Assembly: GCA_014898415.1 (NCBI GenBank)
Contig: RCTD01000001.1
Span: forward strand, 930,001-994,000
Direction of reading: 5' to 3'
From: Stromatinia cepivora
Lineage: Eukaryota > Ascomycota > Leotiomycetes > Helotiales > Sclerotiniaceae
DNA length: 64,000 nucleotides
Shown here: positions 23,908 through 38,100 of the stretch, piece by piece
Layout of the letters: the number at the start of each line of letters is the position of its first letter
Numbering within the stretch: position 1 is the stretch's first letter
Program-made: the position numbers and the translations under genes
Notes under the pieces: model-generated
What the model was told of the DNA's origin: nothing
The model's input: the letters and a program-made list of their open reading frames with translations, nothing else
The model's database searches: none

Positions 23908-24927
23908 TTAATCTTCGTTATACTGTTGTGATAATATATTAATAATTATTTTATCGGATGTATTTGTTTCGAGTATATAAGGGAATCGGTGATTATAATA
24001 TTGTAAAAACAAAACGGAGATAAACTTTTTCTTCAAGATATTGAATACGTTTTGGTATATTTTGTTGAATACGAATTTAATGTTTGCTTTAATGAATTCG
24101 TTGAAAGGTTTCGTTATTATACTGTAGTCCTTAATGAACCGTTGATAAAAATTGCAAAAACCGAGGAATGATTGGATCCCTTTCATTATTGTCGGAAAGG
24201 TCCAATTCTCAATTACCTCAATCTTTTCAGGGTCCACTTTTATTCCTTTAATAGAAATAATAAAGCCCAAGTATTTAGTATATGTAATGTTGAATTTGCA
24301 TTTCTTGAAATCCATTTATAGGTTAGTAACTTTTAATCGTTCGAGAATTAGTTTAACATAAATTTGATACTCTTCTTTGTTTTCGGAATAGATTAGAATA
24401 TTGTTAAGGTATATTATATAAAAAACATCTAGGTAATCGAATAGAACATCATTTATATAACACTGATAGATTATGGGATTATTCATTAATCCGAATAATA
24501 CGACCTTGCATTTGTATAATCCATATCGGGTTCGGAAAGTAGTATATTCTTTCAAAGCAAGATCCATTCTTATACAATGGAAAGCTTAACGAATATCGAA
24601 TTTGATAAAGACTTTAGCATCGGAAAGCCAAGAAAGCATTTTGTCGATCAAAGGAAGGGGATATCAATTTTTATATATTAAAGAATTTAATAATCTAAAG
24701 TCTATATAGAATCTCAAACTATTATTGGGTTTCTTGACGAATAGAATGGGTACAGTATAAAGAGCTTGACTAAATTTAATGAAATCTTTGCTGAAATTAT
24801 TTATAATATATTCTTTGACAATTTCTAATTGTTTTAGGGATATCTTATAAAGCGGGCTATAATATAAGATTTGTTCTTCTTCATCTTCCAATATGATTTT
24901 ATAATTATAAGATTGATTAGAAAACAA
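23908..24927 (-). pseudogene. Reverse transcriptase remnant
   Basis: Three open fragments, 24927..24664, 24567..24316 and 24315..23908, follow one another in Ty3/gypsy order: finger region, palm with the polymerase box, then thumb and start of the RNase H connection. The catalytic pair reads Asn-Asn instead of Asp-Asp at about 24400-24405, as G-to-A RIP changes on the coding strand would produce. Stops separate the fragments, so no active enzyme can be made from this copy. Confidence 0.9.
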
Positions 24928-27728
24928 GATATTTGATTTATACTTGAAAAAAATTCGATGATATTGTCGATATTTAGATAGTATTTCAGATTCTGAATCG
25001 ATTTCGGTTAGTACTTGATCGAGTTTCTCTTGAACTTTTGTATTCTTGAATTTGGTTAGGGCAATCAGTATTCTCTTTTCTATATATTATTCGTTTTATT
25101 GGAAGTTTATTATATTATCGAATTCTTTTAGAATAATGGTAAAGAGTTTAGTTTATTTATCTCTTTTGTATTCTAATTAGAACTTATCGGATTTGAATAT
25201 ATATAGATCGAGGATTTCGAGCGATATACAGGGGAGGCATTTATAGATCTGCAATGGTAATGTGATTGATTGGGAAGGAGGTAGATTGGATTTGAAAGGA
25301 ATCGGGATTTTTTTCTTTTCAATAAGAATCTGTATTGCATTTATATTTGAAGGTTTTTGTTGTATATCATTAATTGCGATTGATCTATTTAGTTGTGAAT
25401 CTTTTCGATTTCAATATTCTTCGAGTTGGTCATTTTGTTGATCAGTATTTTGTTGGGTTAATCGATCGATTTTCTGTTTGTGAAAGGATGATTAAGTAAT
25501 GAGGAGATTATTCGAATAGGAGATGGTATAGGGTCTCTTTTTAGGCCATTCAAGATATCTATTAAAACAATTGAATTTCGCTTAAGTCTTTGATAACCAA
25601 AGTTTATTTAAAATAATATTATAATTCTTTAATTCAATAATAAAGAAAGGGATAAAAGATTGTTTATAATTATCGACCATTAAATTAAGGAATGTGAAAT
25701 AGATAATAATATAATCTTATATATCATTATACCCTTTAACTTTAATTGAAACTTTAAGCGATATAATTCTGGATTTAAACATAGGAAATAAATAAATAAA
25801 AAGTATAATATTAATAAAAGCGAATTCATTTGCTTTAAAATTAATAAATACTCTTGATTGATAAATATAACCATTTTTCGAAAAATTACAGGAAAAAATG
25901 AATGTTTCTCCTTTCATAAACTTAATTAAATCAAGAAATCTTATATTCCGTATAATACTTAGAATAAAAACAGAATCTAAACATTTGGTTTTAAATGCTT
26001 TTCTTTTTCTAAATAAGCATTCTATATAACTTCAATTATAATTTCTAAACTGAAATCTTCTTCGATATCCCGATATTCTTTGAATTCTTCTGTTTTTTTT
26101 TGTACTGTTTCGATTTTATTGAGATTATCGATATAAGGTATCGATATATATATTGCTCCAGGAAAGGGAAAGGATAATGAACATTTGAAGTTCGAATAAT
26201 TATTAGGTGTGATAGGGTTGGTATATCCGGAAGAGGTATTCTGGAGTGGAAATGATTTCGGGAATATGGAAATTCCAAAATTGGAGTTATTAAAGTTCCG
26301 AAAAGATTGCAAGGGATTTGTAATAATTGTTGGTTTATAAATAATTATAAGAGCTTTTCGATTAATATAATATTGATTTTGTTTTTATAATGAAACTTCG
26401 TTTTGATTTATTCTAATAAATATATTTATAAGTTCTTTTATAGTTTTATAATCCTTAATAAATATTACTATTATTTGTAAAAGAAAATCGGAAATCTTTT
26501 GTTCGAGATCCCTAAATAGGATTTTATTGTTGATAATTTTTATTTAAATAACAAATAATTTGAACTTCCTATATTATTCTAGGAAATTGCTATATTGAAT
26601 TATATTAGATATAATCTACATCTTGTATTGAGAGCAAGTATCATTGATTTCGACCGGATTCCGATAAATCATTGCAAACTATTCGACTAATTCGAATACC
26701 GTAAATCGGGGTATTCGTATGTAAAGAGTATGATAATATATTTGTACTTTTGATTCGATTTGATTGATTATATATATACGGTGTTGTATTTCATTTTTAA
26801 ATGATATAGTATATAGTTTGAATTGTTTTATAATTAATAATTGCCACAAATTAATTTTAGGTTCAATATCATCGTTAAATTTAATAGTAAGATTTGTAGA
26901 TTTTAATATATATATATCTTACTGCGAATTATAATTAACACAAGAATACAATTTTAATCAATTAGATTGGTTTTTTGAATAAAAAGACCCTTAATTATTA
27001 AGTGAGTTATCATTTCCTGAAAGGGAAGGAGAATCCTTGAAGGGCCTTTGGTGATCAGATCATCTAATCAAAGTTTTCTTTTTTTGATTTCGGGATCTTC
27101 AGGTTTATTTGGATAAAGATCTGTAGATTTCGATTGAGGGAATAAGGGGAATCCTAGGTACTATTGTTGATCTGGATATTTGTGTAAGCATTATTTGGGG
27201 TTCAAAAGAAGGTTACATTATTACAAAGCTTATCGTCATTATAACTTTCAATTGTCGATTCTTCTTTTTCAAATTTATAATTATTATATAGAAATCTTGT
27301 AATTATAATAATAATTCAAAAGGAGCAATTGAATTATTGAAAGTATCGGTTTTATATACTGGAATCTTTTTTTTATTAGTTTTCTTTCTTCCAATAATAA
27401 TATTATCCAATTTTATATTTATATTTTCTTTGAAGAATTATTGAAATAATTGAGGAAAAGAAAAAGGTTCTTTAAAATATATTTTCAAAGATTCGGAGCA
27501 TATAGGAGAAGGAGTTCGTTGTATTATAAAAGTAATAGTACACTTTTAAAGGTATTTATATCTTTATCAATTAAATCGGAATAGATCTTTTTTTTTTGAA
27601 TATAATGTTTGTAAAAGTTCATTTAAGAAGATATTATTAAAATAAGGTATTATTTGAACGATTATCAAATAACCGGACGCTTGTAAATAAATTGTAGATA
27701 ATATAATATATAAAAGCTATAATAAAGT

Positions 27729-27983
27729 TGAATAAACAAAATCAATTATATTCTTTAGAATCTACAATTGAAGAATTATGATTTATAAGAAACGATTAGA
27801 TATATATATACAAATACCCATTTGTGAATTGTAGGATTGTATGTAAGCATTATTAGGATTACCATTTTATTATACTAAATCGTATGATTCGTAATACATG
27901 CGTACAGATGATCAGCTCATAAATTGATATGGGAGATAAGAGGTATCACGTGGTTAGCCTCCTGTGGTTCACGATTCGTGACA
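27729..27983 (-). repeat. 5' LTR of the retrotransposon
   Basis: Second 255-bp LTR, TG to CA, aligned end to end with 20966..21220. Its outer 75 bases keep G and C at places where the other LTR has A and T. Its inner half shows the opposite pattern. Confidence 0.85.
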
Positions 27984-29459
27984 CCTATTTAATAATCATC
28001 AAACTAATTAATTTTTCAAACGAATCTTTATACTATATTCTAAACGATTTTAATAACAACGATATTATATTTCATAATAAGAAAATCTATTTAATCGATT
28101 ATTTTGATATTAGAATTATATTATTATCTTTTATACCGATTATTATAGACCTTGAATGAAATATAGACAAACACCTTATCAAGTATTTACGACTTCTAAG
28201 AGGCAATCAGAATGCATTGAAATATATTCAAGGTGCTTTCTGGCCTTCATCGGATGACGAGAGCGATGATTAAGTGGTATTTGGCTACTTAATTATCAAT
28301 ATTTTCAACTTCAACAAAACCCAAGCAAGTCCTTCAATATACACGAAGCAAATGGTGCATAGGAACAAGGGAAGTCAAGTTGAAGAATATAAATGTAGGA
28401 AAGAGAAGGAATATTATTTCAATTTGAAATAATATAAATTAATTACAAATACTCAAAACAAAAATAGATTGAAGGTGATATAGAGCGTTATAATCACTTT
28501 TTGAGTTTTGTAGAATATTACTGCACCTAATTAGATCGTAGCTGGAGTTCAATATAGAAGGGTATAATGGATCTCCTCCCAAAAGCAACCGTCCTTTTTT
28601 ATCCCTAAATATCGTCTCATATTCCTTCGATTTTTATGGGACGTGTTTCCTTCTACCCTATAATCTTACAAAACCATTCTTTCCCCTGATTCTATCTTCT
28701 CCATCTTCTTTTTCATCTCATCACCTCTCCTCCCATTATATCCTCCCTTCCCCCTTCATCCACCCCCCTTCATCCACCCCCCTCTTCACATCAAACATCC
28801 CAAAACACAAGACAAACCATTCAACTATCCAATATTTCCCAGCTTCTCAACTTCCCGACTTTCAACATGTAATAACCTTGAAAATCAATTATTTAAATTT
28901 CATATTCCTACATCCTTATATACCCTATTAACCTACACAGCACATCTACATACACCTATCTAGCCACACAAACCCCCACCCACCTTTACCTTATCAAATC
29001 AATCCATATCGATCCATCCAGTTCAGTCCATTCAGTCCAGCCAAACCAAATAAAGCCAAACCAAGTAGAACAACCAGCCACCAGCCACCATAAACCACCC
29101 GCAGTCAAAAAACACATGCGACATATTCCCCCTCTCCGAAATTTACGATATATCATCTCAATAATTAACTAATAATCAACCCCTCCTTCATTCCCGGCTA
29201 TCTCCCTCCATATCCTCTCATCCTTTCTCTTCCCACCTCAAACCCTAACATCATCAAAACAAATCTTCCCAACCGCCACCGAAAACATAAAAGAGATTCT
29301 CTAAAACCCCCAAAACAAAATATGCCAGTGGTATCTCTCAGTGAAAAAAAAAACGCCATCCATATCAGCCCACCTCCCCTCATTAAGAGTCATAATTAAT
29401 TCCCATCATACATTTAGACCCTCGTTTTGCTCCCCATCGAAAGAAAGACCAACTCTCCT
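27984..29459. other. Intergenic region beside the retrotransposon
   Basis: Positions 27984-28160 remain AT-rich and RIP-like. An open stretch to 28273 ends in an acidic tail (WPSSDDESDD) that may be the 3' relic of a gene cut by the element. Positions 28600-29330 are C-rich, A-rich low-complexity DNA with no gene, including a CATCCACCCCCCTT duplication near 28755-28785. The 3' UTR of the MUN-domain gene probably lies in the last part. Confidence 0.45.
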
Positions 29460-32400
29460 CTACCTTCTAGGCAAATTATTGGCCCCAAATCTTGGGCCAC
29501 CTCCACTCGCTAAACTCTGTCTCACAATCATTTCCGCCGCTGCAGCGGCTGCCAATCTTTCCTTCTGTCTACTCCTATCCCTCAAATAAGCAGTTGCCTC
29601 CGGCCTCATCCTTAAAATCCTCAAGATCATGTCATCGCTTGGATCTGCTTGTGCCTGTTTCCTCTTTTCTTCCTTTGCCTTTTTCATCGTTCCCAAATTT
29701 CGACTTAACATGATACTCTTACTTCTGCGCATTGAAGTCGAGCCCATGAGGCCCCCAAACGAAGCGCCGAGAGTAGCTGGTGCCGAGAGACGGTTGCGTT
29801 GTTGTTGGGCACGTTGAGCGGTTGCGGTGGCCATTCTTTCAGAGGTGCGGATGAGGTTGTCGGTGGTATCGAAGTAGAAGAAATTGAGTGAGGCAAGTTC
29901 GTGGTATTTAGGGGATTTAAGAACGTCAGCCGGTACTCCCATTGCCTCGCCAGTTTCCTCATCTCGAGCATGAAAAAATTCAAATAGAAGTTCAAGCCAT
30001 TTAAAAACAATGTCCATTTCTTGCTGCGTGAGGGGTCTTTGAGTAGATGGCTTATCTGAAAGAGGAGGAACTAAAAGACTCTCGAGGGCGAGGAGAACTT
30101 CCTTCCATAATCGAGTCATTACCATAATCATGGATGCATCCGTTAAAGTCTGCTTCATGATAGCGAAATTCTCATCAAAGTAATTGAATAGAGGCTTCAA
30201 AGCATTTTCAACGTCTTGAGGAGTTAAGGTTGGGGCTACCGATTGTCGATTCTTCCAAAGACTAGTTACTGATGCAACTGAAATGCCTCGAGAGAGTAAG
30301 CCTCTTAGAGCTTCTTGTGAAAGAGAACTGTTGATATATTGTGACAGCTAGAATTGTTAGCTTGTGTTCTTGAGTTACAAATTTTTTATAAACATACCTT
30401 ATCAGTGATCTTGCGCGTCATATCCCTTTCTGTTCTTTTGAGCAAGCGAAATGCCTTACCAAAATAGAATTGAATATCATCACGTTCTCCCTCCATACTG
30501 ACACGCAACAATAATCTACCTTGCGTATCGAGGTTGAGCCAATACTCACGAGGCATATAATCGCTGAAGTGAGATGGATCCAACTTCAAAGAAGTCCTCC
30601 CAACATAATCATGATCACCAAATGTGTCCCAATCCCAGATGGTCGCAATGATGTTCAATGGACCTTGCACTGTAATATCCACTGACTCATCCCAACGAGG
30701 ATTGAGACTTCTCATTACAACCCGCGTCTTGGCTAAACGCTTTTGATATTCATCACCGAGAACGACATAAGGATCGCTAGTACCATTAGGGTCACAAGCC
30801 TTAAGATCCTCGCCTTCTACTATCTTGATGGTGAACACATATTTTGCAGTTCTTCTCTTTTTCTCTACCGGTGGTGCGTTCTTGGCAAGAAGATCTGCAC
30901 AAGCATCGACATTTATTGTCTTTTCAAGCGCATCAAGTTGCTGCACAGCATACTCGATGTTGTTGAGCTTAACAAAAGACTGTGACTTCATTAGACGCAT
31001 CCTATTACTCTTGCATGAATGAGACTTACTTCGGGATAGAATTGGAAAGGTTCTATCTTTTCCTTATTGTTCCAAGCCTCCTTGGCAAATTGCATCCACC
31101 TTTCCTGTTTCGACTGTGTTGCCGCCGCTACTTGTGCGGGAGACAACCTGTCCATCTCTTTTGAGAATTTCTGCTCGATGACTTCGCAATATCTGGCAAG
31201 TCCAATGCCAAAAGATTTCGACAGGGCCGTCATAAATTTAGCGTGCTGAATCGTATCGGCCCAGTTAAGTTGAAAAATCTGATCAGCCATCTGATTGAAG
31301 AGACGGAATATATCAATGATAGACACACTGTGACGTTCATCATCTGATGGGATTTGGTCAGGATTATCCGAGCGAACATGAAATTGGTCTTGTTTGATAG
31401 CCTGATCAACAAGATCTACCGTTTTTGCATCGGCACTGCGAATCCATCGCCAAACAAAATCAGCAAGCAAATCTTCTATATTGAAGGCGAAGGATCTACT
31501 TGGTAGAACCTGATGATGGATGCTGCGGATCTCTACAAGTTCCTTATAGAGATCAAACCCGTCCTGTAGAGGAACTTCGCTTTCATTGATATGTGCTACG
31601 TGTAGAATTCTCTTAATCAAATCATTGGCATCATCCTCGAAGCTAGGAAACATCGTCTCGACAAGGATTGTTAAAGGGTTAACACCCATTATTTCAGGAT
31701 TCTTCCGATATCTCTTCTGAATCCGCTCACACAACTTTACTACGGATTTCCCGAGCTGAACAACGTGGAAAAACTCCCATTCTTCCTGATTTTGAGGAAC
31801 TTCTGCTTCAAGGTACTCCCTATACACCTCTGCAGCTTTGGATTTAAGACCTTCAACCAATTGTTCAACATAAGCATCGTAGCCGCCAGGGCTTGTTGAG
31901 AATAAAGGATCGTTTTTGATATGGGTCTCTAAGATAAGTAAAACTGGGCCAGGGGAAGGCGGCTTAGCCTCATAACAATGTCGTAGGAGATCATATAGAT
32001 CACGGAGAAGTGCATCATGCAAGTTTGTCAGAGTTTGGCGGTACAAAGCAAAATCATGAATCGTCCAGTTGTTTTGATCGAAAGAGGATAGACTTGCAGA
32101 ATGTGTGTGCGTATGTGTACGCTTGGTTTCTGAAGGTGGGGGGTTTTTGATAAACTCGAAGGCACTATCAAGCCCATCAAGTCCAATTTCCTGATCCAGA
32201 AATTTTTGGCTTGCGACATCCAAGAATAGAACAAGTCTTGAAAATTGTGGAATTCTCCAGCGAACACATAATTCCGTCAACAACTCTAGAGACTGTTTGC
32301 TGAGGGGCTGATTCTCAGCCCCGTCAGCTTGAGCGTGGATCTGATCATAGGTCATGGCATAAGTTAGGATTGTTCGATAGTACGCTCGTGTATCTGGCGG

Positions 32401-33663
32401 TATAAATGTAAATGTGGATTCTTCGAGAAATATCTTGGAGGGCTCATCATCCTCCAGGGACAACGAAGACATATCCGCCGGTTGATCGAAATTATAGGCT
32501 GAGCTTCCATCTACCGGACTTGTGATGGCTATAGACTTGGCTAAGTCCGCATACGCTTGATCTTCGGCACCCGAAGAGGACACGGAAAGTGGTGGGAGCG
32601 GTGGGAGAGTCCTATTCTTGCCAGTGGAAGCTTTGACGAGATCTGGCCTAGTTTGAAGTATCTCGGAAATCATCGCCGAAAGTTCTGGTATTTCTGCCCG
32701 CTTCCATGCTTGATATCCTTCATCAACATCAAAATCCTCGCTTCGAAGAGTCCGTTTAGTGTTCGCATTCAGGCAATGCTGGTAGGATTTTAAATCAGTG
32801 AGCGCTGCAGATTCCGTCCAGATATTCTTGTTCAAGTCAATGTCTGTTTGGACCTCCGAATTGCTCATACCAAATATTTTCCCAACAACTTGTGCCATGG
32901 GCATGTCTTTGACATCGTAGCTCACCGGTGCAGTCACTTCAATCGAATGCCCACCGCCTGGAGCAGTAGAAGAGTTAACATATAAATCTTGGGAATTCGT
33001 CAATAACTTATTCTCCAAGGTTGTCAGACGACTCATCAGCTCGGGTCGATCTTTGTCTTTATCAAGGTCCTTCAGAGTTGCACTAATCAATCTCACGAAC
33101 AGTGCCACATGGCGATCCACGAGGATTTTCCATGATTCATCATCCGCTGCCTTGCCTTTCTGTAAGGATTTAGTGGTATTTGAATAGAATATCAAAACCA
33201 AGTCTTCGACACGTCTCTCTTTATCCATACGCTTTCGAAAGCCTGGTTCGGTAAGAGCTGTATACGCCTCTGCGAAGGTTCTTTTGATGATCGGTTCTTT
33301 GTACTCTGGTCGTCTCTCAGTTCCCGTCAATACTCCCTGCAACCGCTTCTCTAACTGCGACATAAAGCCATGGGGAAATTTGGTTTTTGTATCCTTCAAA
33401 AGAGAGAAATCCTGCATTAATTCTCCTATCATAACACTCTTCCTTGAAATTATCTTCCTCTCTGCGGGGACGTATTGTTTCGTCTTTCGTCGAGGTTGAA
33501 GGAGGTGGTGCAGGTATGCAACCCTGAGGGCGAATGTATATGCATCGGTATAACTAACAGCTTTCGGTCGTGATCGAGAACTATTTCGAGAGATAGACAT
33601 GCGCTCACCGTTTGCGAGACTGTTCACTCGACGGTTGGGCCGAGTTCGAGAGGCGGATGACAT
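29460..33663 (-). CDS. Unc13/Munc13-like protein with MUN and C2 domains
   Basis: Exons (minus) 33663..31030, 30979..30398 and 30347..29460, giving 1367 aa. Both introns are clean: 50 nt with donor GTAAGT and acceptor CACAG, and 50 nt with donor GTATGT and acceptor CTAG. The N-terminal 870 residues are helical and match the layout of fungal Ync13-type MUN proteins. The C2 domain lies at about residues 925-1045 (YVFTIKIVEGEDLKACDPNG, SDPYVVL, LNPRWDESVDI, IWDWD); the acidic residues that bind calcium are kept. A second MUN part follows (HARDEETGEA region). The C-terminus is basic and Ala/Arg-rich. Such proteins act at exocytosis and endocytosis sites at growing tips and septa, probably through SNARE assembly; this role is inferred from the family. 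The ATG is the first in frame. Confidence 0.92.
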
Positions 33664-35100
33664 CTTGTCTTCCCAAAGAACAGTTATGGGGCAGATACAA
33701 TGAGGAGAGAGAGAGAGGGGAGGATGTTGCCAAGTCGTTGTTCAAAGCTTCTGGGAAACCAGATTTATCTTTTTTGAATATGCGATTTCAGATTGTGATG
33801 GCCTCTGACTTTTTATGATGGCGGTAAGAGCATTAATATATCTTGACAATGAAATGCGATAGTAAATTCAAACATGCAGAGAACGAATGAGGTAATGAGG
33901 TAACTTTTTTTTTTGTAGATGTCAAGGAGAGGCGTATGGAAGAGTAACGGTAGGCCAAATGCCAGCCTCATGAAAATGGGGGAGGATTGAGATTGGGAGA
34001 GTACCTTAAATTGGAACCGCTAATCTATTTTTTCAGGGGGTCAGATGGTCTGTTAAAGTGGCTTGAATGCTTAAAGTTCCAAAGTTGTTTCTCTATAAAG
34101 TGGTATGTGTGTGTGCACAGTGCATTGATTGTATGCCCAAAACGAACTCTTGATCCTTTTTTTACTCTTTTCCTCTGTTGTAGTAAAGAAGCTTAATAGT
34201 GGAAGGGGAAGGGAACTTATTCAATATTAATGCGAGGTAAGGTATGGAAAGGTAAGGAAAGGGAAGTGAAGTCACGAAAGGGGATCATTTGTCTTACTAT
34301 TAATTTAAATGAAAGAAGATTGATTGATTCATGATCGGATGTTGTTTGTTATTCAATTTCCCAAATACAATTAATTATATACTTCATATCATCACATCTA
34401 TCTAATTATATCCCTTCTTACAAGAGCCTTCTTTACTTGTCTAAATTGCATAAACCAAGTTGAAGTATGAAGCATCCTTTAGTCCAATCATATATATATT
34501 AATGTATGAAAGGATACTCTACCGTGAATAGGGATGGAATAATATCGTATATAGAATAATATCACAAGTACCTACTGTTCTTATGAATAAAGTCACAATG
34601 GTGGCGTTGCCTATCTTTTTCCAATGCATGGGCACTAATTATTTAGATCCATAGCCTAAGAACGCTCTGTTGGAAACTGTGAGTGAGCCTATTTATTGCC
34701 TGTTGATGCCTGAAAAGAAAAGAAAAGAAAAGGCATTAATTGATTGGCTACAAACTAGTAGGCACATTAGTTCAACGCCGCAATTGGCTGATAAAGTCTT
34801 ACCAATTGACTCCATTCATTCATCACTATTCATTCATTCATTCATTCATTCATTCATTCATTGTATTGATCCATCAACTTCAACCACCACAAAATAATGC
34901 CATAAAGCATTATATTGATTCTGGGAACTAAAATTATCAGTGAATAATATTGGAATAAATCGCAGATAATTTTATCACTATATGATCAATTTATATATCA
35001 TCAAGTATGCTGGTTGCTCATACAGGGGAAAGTAGTACTGCCACCACCGTGATCGATTCCATATACAACCCGCATCCTCCGATTTCAACACCGCATCACA
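33664..35100. other. Divergent intergenic region with ATTC microsatellite
   Basis: Region between the MUN-domain gene (minus) and the F-box gene (plus). It has purine-rich leaders near both starts, an AAAAG run at 34715-34731 and an ATTC microsatellite. No gene is supported; open frames at 33612, 33987 and 34670 are short and featureless. Confidence 0.5.
34829..34862. repeat. ATTC microsatellite
   Basis: About eight copies of ATTC in a row, with more interrupted copies just upstream. Confidence 0.9.
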
Positions 35101-38100
35101 ATGACAGCCCACGTTCCTCCTCCAGATCCGCAGCTCGATGATATTGTATCACATTCCGACGAACTGTCCCCTTTATGTCCAAAAACTTCTGCCGCTGCAC
35201 AGGCATCTGATAATCCCATGTTACTAGATTGTGCTTCCGGTGGTGCAATGGCTACACCAACTTCAACCTCCGGAAAGGCTGACGAGGCTGGGATCGATGC
35301 GAGGACCAAAATTTCCAGTTTACTAAAGGATAAAGAACAGGAATGGACTGCTGTAGTGGAAAAAAGGACTGGTCCTTTGCGATTGTTAGATTTACCTATG
35401 GATGTTCTGAAAGAAATTGTGAAGGAGGTAGACTATCCACCTTTCAGCCTCCTCGTCCAAAGCTGATGGGATATTTAGGTTACTCATACGAATGACTTAA
35501 CATCACTTGCTCTCACCCATTCTGCCTTGCACAACCTAGCAATACCTTATATATATTCGCGGTTTGATATCGTTTGGCCCGATGCACACGCTACGTCTGA
35601 TCCGAGGACCGGAGTCGATGCGCTTACTTATGGACTTTCTACTCTCTGTATGGGCAACGCATTCACGAACTCAAATCTATCCCAATCTTTTGTTTGCAAG
35701 CATTGCGGAACAGATAATTCTACAACGTGCAGCCATGAGGTCAAACAAGAGCCCTTTAGTGCCCCCAGACGTATGGGTAATGACTATCCACAATTTACTA
35801 GAAAGTTCTCCCTTGGGAACGGACCTACCGACTGGGTACAGGAATATCTTATAACAAAAGAGAGTGGAAAGATGTTGGGTACTCTTGTTGCGCTGGCCGT
35901 GGCCAGAATGATAAATCTGGAAACTTTTGTCTGGGATATGCCCACAGGGGTGTTGAGGGACGTTTGGCTTGCCCTATCCTCCTTACAATACAAGAGTCCA
36001 AAACAAGAATGCCGATTAGAACGTGTTTGGGTTAGGTGGCATGATAATACGGAAGCTATTCACATGTCCTCAGCACAAAGCCCAAGTTCACCGGCCATTA
36101 CTACGAATCAAATGTTGGCTGGGACGACAATGACCTCCATAGGATGGGTAGTACCATCCGGTTCTTTAACAAGTTCAACAGCTCCTACACAGACCATGGC
36201 GTATTCACAAGGTCGTGTGGAATATCCTACACTCAGCGTACTTCCGCCATTGCAAAGCTTGTCTGTGTTGGACATCGATGAAATAGATTATCTAGACGAG
36301 ATGAGTGTCTTGGTAGAGCGATCGAAGGACAAACTTCGGGAACTTCGTGTTGGTATTTCTACGAAGGCCATTCAACGCGATTTTGCTCTTCCATGGGACG
36401 GGCCTGAGCTCCAACAAGTTGACCACGAAGCGAAGTGGCCTGGTGCCAGTAAGGTTGGCGAGCGAAGATTGGGTGGAGTCTTGGGAATCATTCTGGGTCG
36501 TGTATTCGATGTTCGGAACAAACGGAGAGTAAAAAATGAGAGAACGAAAGGTCCTAAATTGGGTTCTTTCATGGGAAATAGCCAGCCATTGGCCCAGCAA
36601 AATGGCAACAACGCCGCAGAAATCGTACTTCCCGAAATCGCCGGCAATGATTTTATGGAGCCGGGCTGGAGTGATAAAGAAAGTCCAGCAGTGTCAGGTG
36701 CACTTAACCCACCTGGAGTAGCATTCAATATCGAAGCAGACTCTCTTCCTGATAATGTTGATCCTAGCCAGGAACAATCACCATCGAGTACCCTCCTGAC
36801 GCCTCACTCTGACATGGACTCGCTTACCGCGCTAATATCTGAACATCAACTTACCTCGAATGATGATACTACAGTCCACGATATCTTACAACCGCCCGTG
36901 CCTTCCGATATTCCTGCAGAATCTCCTTTGCGACGTTCTCAATCATCGAATAAGAAGCAATCACATCTTCCCGAAATTTCTCCCAGTGGCAGAGACAGAC
37001 TCGAGGGGAAACTACGCCTACAGACATTGGAGCTGGAACGAGTTCCTTTATCTGTGTATGTGCTGCATAGAGCCTTCGACTGGGCAGTTTTAACCAACTT
37101 GACTATTCTCGACTGTCCACAACACGATAAACTTTGGTCCACACTTAGGAAACATTTTGCTCCTTCACCACTGGGCAATCATACTTCGGCGAAACATAGC
37201 ACTCAAATGTTGTATCATCTGAATCTTAAAAAAGTCCATACTGATGCTGCGTCCCCTTCTCTCATTTCATTTTTGAAAGAAACATTAGCACCAAATACTT
37301 TAGAAACACTGTTCCTACAAGATCGAAGACGAGCATCAAACTCGTCGGTTACAATTGTAAGCTTGACGTCATTGTAAAATTTTTGGTCGAGTGCTAATCA
37401 AACCATAGGAATCTATCTATAAAGGGCCACTTAAGAGACATCGTGCTAGTCTCAAAAAGCTATTATTGGACAGCTCCGAGAGGCCACCGAGAAATGTGAA
37501 TAATTCAGTAGAGTCCTCCTCGAAATGGAAAGCCTGGATGCCCAATCGTGACGTCCTGAATTTCATCACTAGTGGGCGTATGACCAATCTCCGCGAATTA
37601 AGTATTGCAATCGATTACAGAGACTGGGTAAGTCATCTGAAGATGACCTATTGACATATATTTCAAGCATTCTTGAAATGCTATCACTGAATTGTTGCAA
37701 TGTCTAACAAAGTCTAGCATCACTTTCTTCAACGCCTTCCTCAAGTACCTCAACTCCGCTCTCTCAGTATTCCTTTCATAGCCGATCACATCACACCTTT
37801 ATTCGACCCTAAAGAACTCGCTCATCAAATTCTCGACGTCATTTTCCTCCGCCCTGAAGTAGAACTCTGCTACGTAGGTATCTCGCATAAATGTTTCGAA
37901 ATCCTCGAAAACCGCCCTCATGAAGAACCTTTGCCCTTATCACATGATCCTCACACATCAGCCGCAAACGGCGGCACCGTAACCGACGACGAGGAGGACG
38001 ATGAGGAAGGGAGCGAAGATGATGACGAATTGGATGAAGAGGAAGATGATAATGGGACAGCTATTGCTCCGATTGATCCGGATGAAACAGAGGACGAGTT

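Larger units (their letters stand above)
20966..27983 (-). mobile_element. Ty3/gypsy LTR retrotransposon, RIP-degraded
   Basis: A 7-kb element read on the minus strand, with 255-bp LTRs at both ends. Reverse transcriptase is recognisable in fragments: PILFVKKPNNSLRFYIDFRL near 24700, TTFRTRYGLYKCKVVLFGLM near 24510, and the polymerase box YLNNIL near 24405 where YLDDIL is expected. Thumb and connection motifs (YLGFIISIKGIKVDP, IQSFLGFCNFYQRFIKDY) follow to 23908. Gag is expected in 25.7-27.7 kb, and RNase H and integrase in 21.3-23.9 kb, but both are too mutated to read. The whole element is AT-rich with many stops. No matching 5-bp target duplication is visible (AGAGC on the left, CCTAT on the right). 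Confidence 0.9.
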
